A DNA stretch of 64,000 nucleotides from Paraspadella gotoi. Its lineage: Eukaryota; Chaetognatha. The notes beneath the pieces were generated by a model, which saw only the letters and a program-made list of their open reading frames with translations, was not told the DNA's origin and searched no databases. The position numbers and the translations under genes were made by a program. Location: assembly GCA_051294375.1 (NCBI GenBank), contig CM119263.1:765756-829755 (forward strand), in the 5' to 3' direction. This document shows, piece by piece, positions 52,901 to 64,000 of the stretch (position 1 is its first letter; the number at the start of each line of letters is the position of its first letter).

Positions 52901-55439
52901 GAGAGAGAGAGAGAGAGAGCAGAGAGAGAGAGAGAGAGAAGAACGAGAGAGAATGAGATGTCGGAGAGAGGAGGGGGAGAATAAGAGTGAGGAGAGCGAG
53001 AGGGAAGAGGGGAGAAGGGAGGAACAAGAGAATAGCGTGGAGTTGTATTTTTGCGTACGGTCGTGACGAAAATTTTTTCCCGCTCTCGAAACTTCGGTTC
53101 TCTTCAGGCGAACGAAGTTTCCGGACGAAAAAAAATACCTGCGACTTTTTTTTTTTCAAAAGGTAGAAGGGTGCTGAGTCCATTTCGAGATCCGAGAGAT
53201 CGGCGCGAGTATTACGTTTTAGCGAGTATTAATAACCCTTTATATCTTTGTGACACAGTTAACTTTACTCTTTTGGTTTCGACGAACTGTTTTAAGATAG
53301 AATGAGTTGGGAAAAAAATGGGAGGAGGAATTAAGGGTGTCGTGTGGATCGAACAGCGTGGTGAGAGCGTGAGAGTGTGAGAGTGTGAGAGTGTAAGAGG
53401 TGAGAGTTAAAAATGCGATGCGGTTTCGGAAATTTTCAGGGTAAGGCGTGGGTGAGTAAGGCTCGTGGATAAGTGGAGGATGCAGCGTGGTCGATTGAGT
53501 TGGCGGTCATGGAAGAATCGTTCAGGAAAAAAAAGAAAAAAAGAGTAAGTTGTCATGATAGCTTTTTAAATTTATTTATTAAATAACTAGTTTTAGTATT
53601 GGTTTTACAAATTTTCAAAGAACTTATTGGCGATATAGGTAAAATTATAACTATCCAGTCCAAACAATAAAAACAACAAAAACCAAAACAAAAACAAATA
53701 AAAGACAGCAACGACGACGACGACAACAACAACCAAAACAACAACAACAACAACAACCAAACCTCTTCCTCTTTTCGCACGACGGAATCGATTTTTCCTC
53801 CAACTTCTCACGTAGACCATAAATTCCATCTTCTCTTCCCCCCCCTTCCACCCCCTTTCGATTCGGAGCCTCGACCTTATTCGCTTCTCCCGTCTTTTCT
53901 TAATATTTCTTCATCACCGGCGAGGAGAGGCCTGGTCTCGCCTTCTCGGTCCGTAATCAGGCGGCCGGCGCAGAGGGCCTGGTCTCGCATGTCTCGGGTC
54001 CGTAATCAGGCGGCCGCGCGGAGAGGCTGGTCTCGCCTCTCGGGTCGCAATCAGGCGGCCGACGCAGAGGGGCCTGGTCTGGCTTCTCGGGTCCGTAATC
54101 AGGCGGCCTGCGCAGAGGGCCTGGTCTCGCCTCTCGGGTCCGTAATTCAGGCCGGTCGGTGCGACCGTGCGACGCGAGGAGTCGACGAGCCAGTCCGCCT
54201 GTCGGTCTTTTTACCAGGTTTTTGGTCGGTCTCTCTGCCTGAGCTGACCGACCCACTGTGTTGGTTGCTGGCTCCACGGGTCTTCCTGCCGGACGGCTCG
54301 CCTTCCTGTTTCTGCTCCAGGTCCGCCCGCCTGTCTGCCTGTCAGCTTTCTCAACGGACCATCTAACAATTCTTTCGATTGTCTGCCTGCCGGTCTTCCT
54401 CTTGTTCTTCTTGCCTGTCGGCCGATAGTCTTTTTACCGGTCCGCCTACCAGTCCGCCCGTCGGTCCGCCTGCCTGTCCGCCCGCCTGTCCGCCCGTTTT
54501 CTATCGCCCTACCTATCCTTCTCTTTCGCCGCATTCATCTTAATTACTTCGGCAACGACGTCATATTCTTCGCGCCGGAAATTTCCGGCCGAAGCGACGC
54601 TGACGTCGGGAATTAGGAAAACCATAACAATTTCGACAAGGTTGATCAAGAGAAAGAAAGAAAAAGAGAGCGAGAGAGAGAGAGAGGGAGAGAGAGAGAA
54701 AGAGAGAGGGAGAGAGAGAAAGGGAGAGAGAGAGAGAGAGGAATGTTTTTTTATTTTTTTCTTACTCTTTTACTTGTCTTTAATTCTCTATTCTATTTCT
54801 TATATTTTCCCTCCTTTTTCTTTCTTTCTTTCTTTCCTTCTTTTCTACTTTCTTTTTTTTTCTGTCTTTTAATCTTTCTTTATCCCTTTTTTTCTTTTAT
54901 TTTTTTCTTTTTCTCTCCCTACCTTCCTTTCCTTTCCTCCTTCCTTTGTTTCTTCTTTTCACTCTTCATTTTTCCCTCCAGCTCTTTTTCCTCCCTTTTC
55001 CTCTGTCCTTTTCTATCTTCCTTCCATTTTTCTCTATCCTTTTCTATCTTACTTCTATTTTCCTCTGCCCTTTTCTATCTTCCTTCTATTTTCCTCTGTC
55101 CTTTTCTATCTTCTTTTTATTTTCCTCTGTCCTTTTCTATCTTCCTTCTATTTTCTCTGTCCTTTTCTAACTTCCTTCAATTTTCCTCTGTCCTTTTCTA
55201 TCTTCCTTCTATTTTCCTCTGTCCTTTTCTATCTTCCTTCTATTTTTCTCTGTCCTTTTCTATCTTTCTTCTTTTTTCCTCTGTCCTTTTCTATCTTCCT
55301 TCTATTTTCTTCTGTCCTCTCTTCCGCGTTTTTATGATGAAGCGATTTCGAAACGCTCTCGATTTTCCGCCTAAAAAATCTTCATCTTCGGTCCTCGTTT
55401 TTCTTCATTACGTCTCCGGGCGTTCGTCGTCGTCGTCGA

Positions 55440-55474
<35 letters not shown>

Positions 55475-58400
55475 CCGTCGCCGTCGATTTGGAAGTGAAT
55501 TTTTCCCTTTTTTTTCAAAAAATCGGCGCCCATTGAAATCTTGTCCCCGCGGCGCCGAAATTTCCCGGCGAAAAGAAAGACGCGTTTCTCTCCATCAAAG
55601 TTTGTCAGGCGACGGAAATGAGTTTGGGGGGGGAAAGGTGGTTGAGTGGAAGGTGTTTGGGGAATAGGAGAAGTTGGGGAGGGAAAGAGGGTGGGGAAAG
55701 GTGGTAAGAGGGAAAGAAGCGGACTGGTGGATTGCGCGGCTGGGGATGGGATGGGATGGTCGGATGGGATCGAGCGAATGAGATCGAAAGTGGTCATATG
55801 TTATGGAGGGCAATGGAGTGGCACGTGGAGGAGCATGGAGGGGCATGGAGGGGCATGGTGGGCGTATTGGAGGGGCATGGAGGGGAGCATGGTGGGGTAT
55901 GCGGGGGTATGGAAGGAGGCATGGAGGGGCATGGTGGGGTATGGAGGCGGCAATGGAGAGGCATGGAGTGGCAATGGAGGGGCATGGAGGGCGCATGGAG
56001 GGGCATGGTGGGGTATGGAGGGGCATGGAGGGGCATTGGTGGGTAATGGAGGGGTAATGGAGGGGCATTGGGGTGGGGCTTGGAGGGGCATGAGAAGGCA
56101 TTGAGGGGTATATAGAAGCAGAATAGAGAGATATGGTGAGTTTGAGAGATAGCTATTGAGAAATTAAGTGACTCGTGGAGACAGAAATGGTCGGTCATAC
56201 TTTAGCGGTGAAGTGAATCGATAGGAACGATTTCAACCTATTAAGGATTTAAATAAAAACCAAAAGAGGGACTTTAAATCTCGGAAGAACGCGACTCTGA
56301 AACTTGGTTGGAACATTTGACATCTGAACTCTTCCTCTTTCCTTTTTCCCAAATGAGAAGAGTCGTTTATAAAAACGAGGAATATAATCTCCGTTTTTTC
56401 TACTTCGTCGTGCCTCCTCGTGTGTCTGATCAACACGCGAATAGTTTTCCCGATTCACAATCCGAAACACGACGCCGTCGCCCTACTCGACGGGAGCCGC
56501 GAGAACATAGATAAATAAGTACGGTATGAACGAGTCCCTGAGAGAAGAAAGAAGAAAAAAAAAAAGTATAAGAGAAAAAATATAGAGAGGGCGAGGTACG
56601 GAGACAAGCATCGGGAGGAATTTTGGGTTGTAATCGTGGGCAGGGTTTATGAGATAAATGAGAGAGGGAGAGAGAGAGGGACGGAGAGAGAAGAGAGAGA
56701 GAGAGAGAGAGAGGAGAGTACGGGTATTTGTAGAGTTATGTAAAAGAGGCGAGTCAAGACGGCCGTGTAGATAGTATTGAGAGAAGTGTTAAGAGAGCTA
56801 TGGAGAGAGACGCGAGGAGAGAACTGTTGTGTTTTCTATTAAAGGGGTTTGCCATTTTTTTAAGGGTAAGGACCACTAACCGAAATGACTAAAAGTGACG
56901 AATCTACGCTCGGTTACTATTTCTTTACGTCGAAACCCTTTCTCATTACGCGTAATCATACATGAACGAGGTGCTTCGACGGATTATTTCGCAATCACTC
57001 TATAGATATATTGAGGTGGCCCTAGGAAAAATATTGCGAGGGCCTAAAAATTTGTAGGGAAATTTAAAAATTATTATTTTCCTTTTCTCAATTACCTAAA
57101 AAAAATAATTCACTTTAATTCTCTCTCAATTATGTCTGATTAAACTTGGGAGATGTGTTATTTGTATGTTGGAGTTAAGTAAACTCTGTTAATTTATAAA
57201 ACGGTATTTATTAATAAATATCGATGGTTATATTTAGTGAGATTTAAGGTACTGGAATAATAGGAGGGTTAGGTTTGTTATTATAGGACTATTTGAGGTT
57301 AGAGAGTAATTCAATAATTTTTTAGGATCTTACGTTATTGGGTAATATAATTGGTGTTCTGAAATTTTAAGGAGATAAAGATTAGAAATTTTTATGGCTC
57401 CTAAGCTAACGCAAAGTCCAGAAATGTAATTAGAGAGAGTAAAAGGAAATTTAACAATGATTTTGCGAGACTATTGTTTTAAATTAACGAAAATGCAATT
57501 AGTTTTAACAATTTATGTGTGGGTTTTCTTCTTTCGTGTGTGTTTTTCTTACGTTAGTAATGTAACGATCGAGAAATCGTGAAATTCTTCGGCGAGGCTT
57601 TGGATATAAAATAATATATATAATAATAACAATATAATCAGAATACATTATTAACAATGCGTATGTAATTCTTGTCAGGACTCTACCAGTGCTACGGGCC
57701 TCTTCTTCTCGTTTAAACATTTTATTCATATACAGAGAGCCGTACATTTAAGATCTTAAAAATTCCACATAAGTTGATAAATTCTCGATTGATTTGAAAT
57801 CGATTCCCAAAACTGCAGAGAGATATATCTAGACGACAAACAACAACAGACGACAACAACGACGACAAAAAGAAAAGGTCCGTGGACAATAAATAAAAAG
57901 TGGACGGCACCGCACCATTTTTGAATCTCATAACAAAACGGCAGGAGAGTCGAGGGTCGGGTTAATCATATTTTGAAGCTCCTTAAATATTTTAAAACTT
58001 AGAAGTTTCTCGTTCATCGAAGAGAATTTGATTCTGCAAATTTCGATTAAAAATTCTCATTCCCTTCTTTTCATCTCTCTTTAAGTCTACTTTCTACATA
58101 CAAAAAATCCTTCATAATCTGCATTTCTGTGGCATCCGTGATTGTCAGGCCGGAAATCAGAATTTTGTTATACGCGTCTGTACTTACTCACAAGCATCAT
58201 TTTCTCTCGCTTGCCCTTGTATAGCCAACTTCGTACAACTAAATTAAAAGTAAAGGAGAGAACAAACAGAGAGTATACAAGGTTTCAGCGCTATGCTCAC
58301 CCTGGATGGGTAAGGTCGAGAGTTGCGGAGTCATGTGGCTCTTGTGAGCGGGAGAACCTTTGAGGTGTGCAGAACTAATTGCGCGCATGCGGAAACTCCC

Positions 58401-58650
58401 CATAGAGACGTCATCATACTCACACTATTGTCCATTGACGAAGGTAAGTTGCCTTCTTTGTCGCTCGCCATAAAATATGTGCAAATAATGAGGTCGAACT
58501 TACCCCAGATCATCACCGGATGTATCCGAGTATTTTAAATTTAGTACATTATTTACATGCTCACCCACTCACAAAAAAAGAACAAATTCTAATTTTAAAT
58601 TGTGAAAGTCACTACCACTAGTTGAAAGAAATAGGTTTTATTTTAATTTT
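52261..58650. repeat. Blocks T, U, V, W in direct order, second copy
   Basis: Follows 26936-33010 in order but lacks the 1-kb insert of 27714-28700. Minisatellites here: 47-bp units 53930-54150, 31-bp units 54990-55320, CATGGAGGGGC units 55800-56115. Sequence near 56850-57000 also resembles 62240-62340. No credible gene. Confidence 0.7.
55800..56115. repeat. 11-bp G-rich minisatellite (CATGGAGGGGC)
   Basis: More than 20 units of GGAGGGGCATG with small changes. The 31420-31510 version is much shorter and degenerate. Confidence 0.85.
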
Positions 58651-59165
58651 GAGAGTACCTGGTCCGTGCTTGTAAAAGGTAATTACGGTTTACTCATTTT
58701 ATAATTTAACGAACATCACTAGAAAGATATGTGAGTGACGCAGCATCAACTTTTTTTTTCAACATTGAGACTGTAAATCTGACTCGTATAAGCAAAAGTG
58801 ATGTAAACATAGCAATACATATTTCATTGATTGAAGAGGAACCTAAGAACCACAGGGATTTCTTCTTTGGGTCTTTTACTCATTTTCATAATCTCTGGGT
58901 AATAATTCATCTGTTCTTTCTTATCTTTTAATTAAAGTAATAACTATTTAGAGTTTATTGAGTCTTTATTTAAAGTTAATTATTTTATTAATTATTTAAA
59001 GGTTATGAGCATATTTTAAAAGCGAGTAGAACTAGACCTGAAGGAGAGAAAATGAATTGAACAGACATACAGACGAGCAAGTCCTAATTATATATATAAT
59101 AAATAATTCAAACTTGAACACTCACTTTAAAACGGGCTATTTTTCTTTGAAACCTCAGTGTCTTT
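58651..59165. other. AT-rich DNA before gap, nothing seen
   Basis: No feature recognised; the frame at 58731-58931 has no domain. Confidence 0.4.
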
Positions 59166-59190
59166 NNNNNNNNNNNNNNNNNNNNNNNNN
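59166..59190. other. 25-N assembly gap
   Basis: The right side enters the inverted copy of block U inside its 31-bp minisatellite. Confidence 0.95.
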
Positions 59191-62100
59191 AGAAGGAAGA
59201 TAGAAAGGACAGAGAAAAAAAGAAAAAGAATAGAAAAAAGGACAGAGAAAAAGTAGAAGGAAGATAGAAGAAGGACGAGAAGGGAAATAGAGAGGGAAGA
59301 TAGAAAGGACAGCAGGAAAATATGAAGGAAGATAGAAAAGGACAGAGAGAAAATAGAAGGAAAGATAGAAAAAGGAACAGAGGAGAAAATAGAAAGAAGA
59401 TAGAGAAAAGGACAGAGGGAAAATAGAAAGAAGATAGAAAGGCAGAGGAAAATAGAGTAAGATAGAAAGGATAGAGAAAAAATGGAAGAAGATAGAAAAG
59501 GACAGAGGAAAAGGAGGAAAAAGAGCTGGAGGGAAAAATGAGAGTGAAAGAGAAGAACAAAGGAAGAAGAGAAAGGAAAGGAAGGTAAGGAGAGAAGAAA
59601 GAGAAAAAAATAAAAGAAAAAGAAGGATTAAAGAAAGATTAAAAGACAGAAAAAAAAAGAAGTAAAAAGAAGGAAAGAAAGAAAGAAGAGAAAAGGAGCG
59701 GAAAATATAAGAAATAGAATATAGAGAATTTACAAGACAGTAAAAGAGTAAGAAAAAAATGAAAAAAACATTCCTCTCTCTCTCTCTCTCCTTTCTCTCA
59801 CTCCCTCTCTTTTCCTCTCTCTCCCCTCTCTTCTCTCTCTGCGCTCTCTTTTCTTTCTTTTTCGTTGATCAACCTTGTCCGAAATTGTTTATGGTTTTCC
59901 TAATTCCCGACGTCAGCCGTCGCTTCGGCCGGAAATTTCCGGCCGCGAAGAAATGGACGTCGTTGCCGAAAGTAGTGATAAGAATTGAATGCGGGGCGAA
60001 AGAGAAAGGATAGGTAGGGCAGATATAAAACGGGCGGACAGGACGGGGCGACAGGCCAGAGGAGCGAGCGGGCGGACTGCGTAGGCGGAACCGGTTAAAA
60101 GACTCATCGGGCCGACAGGCAAGAAGAACAAGAGGAAGACCGGCAGGCAGCAGACAATCGAAAGAATTGTAGATGTGTTCCGTTGAGAAAGCTGACAGGC
60201 AGACAGGGCTAGGGCGGACCTGGAGCAGAAACACACGAGGCGAGCCGTCACGCAGGAAAGACCGAGTGGAGGCAAAACCCAATCAGAGCCGGTCCAGTCC
60301 AGGCAGAGAGACCGACCAAAAAACTGGATAAAAAAGACGACAGGCGGAAACTGGCTCGTCGACTCCTCGGTCGCGCACGGATCGCACCGATCCGGCTGAT
60401 TACGGACCCGAGAGGCGAGACCAGGCCCTCTTGGCCAGGCCCGACTGATTACGGACCCAGAGAAGAAGCCAGACCAGGCCCCCTGCGGTGCGTCGGCCGC
60501 CTGATTGGCGGACACCAAAGAGAGGCGGAAGACCAGGCTCGCGTCCGATTGACCGCGACCAAGATGCCCGCCGTCCTGATTTACGGACCCAGAGCAGTGC
60601 GAGACCAGGCCCCTCTGCCGCCGGCCGCCTGATTACGGACCCGAGAGGCGAGACCAGGCCATTTCTCCTCGCCGGTGATGAAGAAAATTTAAAGAAAAGA
60701 GCGGGAGAAGCGAATAGGTCGAGGCTCCGAATCGAAGGGGAGTGGGGGGGGGGGAAGAGAGATGGAATTTATGGTCTTACGTGAGAAGTTGGATGGAAAT
60801 CGATTCCGTCGTGCGAAAAGAGGAATGAGGTTTGGTTGTTGGTATGTTGTTGTTGTTTTGGTTTGTTGTTGTCGTCGTCGTCGTTGCTGTCTTTTATTTT
60901 GTTTTCGTTTTGGTTTTTGTTGTTTTTAGTTGTGTTGAACGTGGATAGTAATAATTGTACCTATATCAGCGCAATTAGTTACTTTGAAAATTTGTTAAAC
61001 CAATACTAAACTAGTGTATTTAATAAATAAATTTAAAGTAAGCTATCAGACACTATACTTCTTTTTTTTCTTTTTTTTCATCCTGAACGATTCTTTCATG
61101 ACCGCCACTGCAATCGACCCACGCTGCAAATCCTCCACTTATCACTGGGCTACTCACCCACGCCTTTACCCTGAAAATTTCCGAAACCCGCATCGCATTT
61201 TTAAAACTCTCACTTCTACACTCTCACGACTCTCACATCTCAAACGCTCTCACACTTTCGATCACAAGCCTTATTCCTCCTGACCATGTTTTTTCCCATC
61301 ATCCTTTTAAAAAGTGACGTCGTCGAAACAAAAGAGGTCAAGTTTAGATGTGTCAACAAATAAATTAAAGAGTTAAACTTAAAGACATAGAATATCGTCC
61401 GACTCTCAGATCTGCGGAATCACTTACCTTGAAAAAAAAAATCGACAGGAATTTTTTTTTCCAGTCTCGGAAAACTTGTTCCCTGAGAAGAACCGAAGTT
61501 CGAGACGGGAAAAAATCTATTTACGACCGTACCTAAATAAATCCACGGCCTCTTCTCTCTCTCTCCTCTCTCTCCTCTTCTCTCTCCTCTCTCGTCATCT
61601 CTCTCACTTCTCATCTCTCTCTGCTCCTCTCTGATCTCGTACTCTTCTCTCTCTCCTCTCTCTCAGTCTCTCTCTGCTACATCTCTCTCATCGATGCATC
61701 TGCGATCGTCACTCTATCTCTCTCACATCTCGCCCGGATTTACATCAAACAATTTCTTGAAAGTGGACTATTACTGGCACATAACCAAGTTTTTTTTCGC
61801 GAATTGGTATATTATTCCACTTTTTTATTGTTTTTGTTTTTAATTGCAAGCCATGGTGGTATGCGAATTTTTTGAATGAAAAGAAACAACATTGCTGGGC
61901 GATAGTGCTAAAGATTCTTTTTTGACAATGCGTCAATTGCAATGCGCTCTTTGTGTGTACCTTTGTATTAATTGTACATTCATAAACGCGTCCCTAGAGG
62001 TAGAATCAACTCTCTGAAAGAAACACGAAAACAACCGGAAAAAATTCTAGAAAAAAAATGTCAAAAATTGATTGAGGTTTGAAATTCACAGCAATTTATT

Positions 62101-62192
62101 TTCCCTGATTTTCTTTCTGCTCCGCACAAAAGAAATAACCAGTTAATATCTGAAAGAGAGATGAGGGAGAGAGAGAGAGAGAGAGACGGGAA

Positions 62193-62225
<33 letters not shown>

Positions 62226-62640
62226 GAGAGGAGAGAGATTTTTCAAACGGTAAAACCGAATTGACCTAAAGTGACGAATCGCCTCGGTTAGCTATTTCTT
62301 TACGTCGAACCCTTTTTACGCGCTAAATTCATAAACGATGACGCATGTCTTCATTGTTTCAACTATGAATAATATTGGAAAAATAGAAAAAATAAAAAAA
62401 ACATTTTCTTTTCTCAAACTAAAAAAAAATTCACTTATCACGATTCCAGAGTTTATTGTTTTGGTGTAATCTTTTAGAACTATTCTATGTAATGTAATGT
62501 AACGTAATGTAGGGTTGTTATATAAAATATTCCCAAAATTTTAACCCCGAAATTCATGATTTTTGTCTATAATTAAAAATCATTTATAAAGCTCCAGTCT
62601 CAAGATTAAGAGAACTATCGAGACATTCGTTATGGTCTCG
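59191..62640. repeat. Blocks U and T inverted, third copy
   Basis: Reverse complement of about 27140-30900: 31-bp units 59191-59510, GC-rich repeats 60000-60665, TC tracts 61550-61740, GA 62160-62240. No gene. Confidence 0.7.
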
Positions 62641-63459
62641 GGCTCGAACGATGGATCTCGCGAGGCTTTGGATATAAAAATAATAATAATAATAATAACA
62701 ATATAATAAACATTTATTACAATGGTATTAATCTTTAGACTCTAACCGTCTAGCCTCTTCTTCTCGTTTAAACATTTTTTCGTCTTCAAAAAAACCAAAG
62801 TTCAAATTCTCGACTTGAAAATTGAATCCGATCGAAATCCAACTGAGAGAGAAATCGACGACGACAACAACAACGACGACAACAACGACGACAAAAAGAA
62901 AGGTCGTGACAATAAATAAAAAAGTGGAGGACGCCGCCATTTTGAATCTCATAAACAAAACGGAGGAGAGTCGAGGTCGGGTTAATCATTTTGAACTTCC
63001 TTAAATATTTTAAAACTTAAGAAGTTTCGTTCATGAAGGAATTTTGATTCTGCAAATTCGATTAAAAATTCCTTCCTTTTTTCATCCTTTAGTAAAAAAA
63101 AAAATTCATTGCATTTTCATTGTTCAACGCGTCTGTACTTACTCCACAAGCATCATTTTCTCTCGTTGCTTGTCTCAGCTTGTCACTGACCGACAAGGCT
63201 TGTCACTGCCTATCATTGCCGCTCTGTCCCTGAGAGTCATTCCGATTCTGTGTCGCCTAAAAATTTTCACCGATCATCGATTTTTATTAACTTTAATGCT
63301 CACAACTCACAAAAAAAGAAACAAATTTAATTTTAAATTGTAAAGTATAACTATTAGTTTTATTACTGTTATTTTTATCATTATTACTATAGTATAGTAT
63401 TAACTAAATCTGACTCGTAAAATGATGTAACACTTCATTGAAGAAACAAAACCAATATT

Positions 63460-63510
<51 letters not shown>

Positions 63511-64000
63511 CTTTCCTCCCTTTGCCTCCCTCTCTTTCTGGTTCGTCCCTCCCATTGACTTGGAACAAAGACTCGCAAATCATGTGACTCCACAAAAAAA
63601 TGGGTAAATAAGAAAAAAATGAAAAGAAAGGAAAGATTAAGGATAAACAGAAAAAGAGAGGAATGAAAAAAAGGAAATAAAGGAAAAATGCTAAAGTGGT
63701 AAATGGTAAAGTGGTAAATGCTAAAGTGATAAAAGCAAAAATGGTAAATGGTGGTAAAATCTTGAAAAAGGGATGGGGCCCTTAAGCCAGCATCGCCTGT
63801 CAAAAGTCAGGAGTAAGATAGATTATTTATTAAATGAATGGATAATTATTACATTGGTTGTAGTAATTTCATTGAGAAGAATTTACGTTGGCGTCGATAT
63901 CGTCATTGTCGTCGTCTTCTTCACCGTCGTCGTCGTCGTCGTCGTCGTCGTTCTTTTCTCTTTTCTCTTATGGTTTTCGCTGGATTTCTCTTCTTGAACT
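62640..64000. repeat. Blocks W and X, further copy, to window end
   Basis: 62640-63360 matches 32290-33010 and 63420-63900 matches 33090-33660. (CTTT)n at 63462-63510 and (TCG)n at 63925-63950. No gene. Confidence 0.65.

Noticed and set aside
54211-56198. Arg-rich and Pro/His-rich frames
   Set aside because: Translated GTCCGCC and CATGGAGGGGC repeats in noisy sequence.

Overview
This is eukaryotic, almost certainly invertebrate animal DNA. It has spliced genes with short GT-AG introns (73, about 88 and about 200 nt), dense microsatellites ((GA)n, (TCG)n, (CTTT)n, (ATTC)n), tRNA-derived repeats and miniature LTR retrotransposons. It has no bacterial gene layout. The only gene I can firmly recognise is a minus-strand nuclear receptor of the EcR/FXR/LXR (NR1H) type, so a protostome carrying EcR is the likeliest source. 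I do not assign a species.

Layout. 1-3870: AT-rich start, then a 324-bp tandem repeat and an array of tRNA-bearing miniature LTR elements (TRIMs), present twice around a 25-N gap. 3834-12229 and 12230-20575: two near-identical 8.4-kb copies (A and B) of the 5' part of the receptor gene. Each holds five exons read right to left: E1 (start codon), E2 (His/Gln-rich A/B domain), E2b (small symmetric exon), E3 (zinc fingers) and E4 (start of hinge). A second TRIM family sits in the E2b-E3 intron. A CCAAT cluster, minisatellites, a tRNA-derived SINE and a 130-bp inverted repeat lie upstream of E1. The ligand-binding exons are not in the window. Copy B is open throughout; copy A has homopolymer indels in E1 and E2.

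20.6-64 kb: no convincing gene. This part is a patchwork of blocks present two to four times, in direct and inverted order, with joins mostly in (GA)n/(TC)n tracts or at N gaps (25-N at 2114, 47825, 51521 and 59166; 100-N at 38387). Some copies carry scattered small indels like uncorrected long reads, so much of this looks like assembly duplication. Single-copy stretches are about 33.7-38.4 kb and 42.9-47.3 kb, mostly AT-rich with no gene seen.

The most interesting items are the receptor's altered second zinc finger (11 rather than 9 residues between its second and third cysteines), the small in-frame exon just before the DNA-binding domain, and two related TRIM families whose LTRs contain a tRNA-like module with pol III box motifs.
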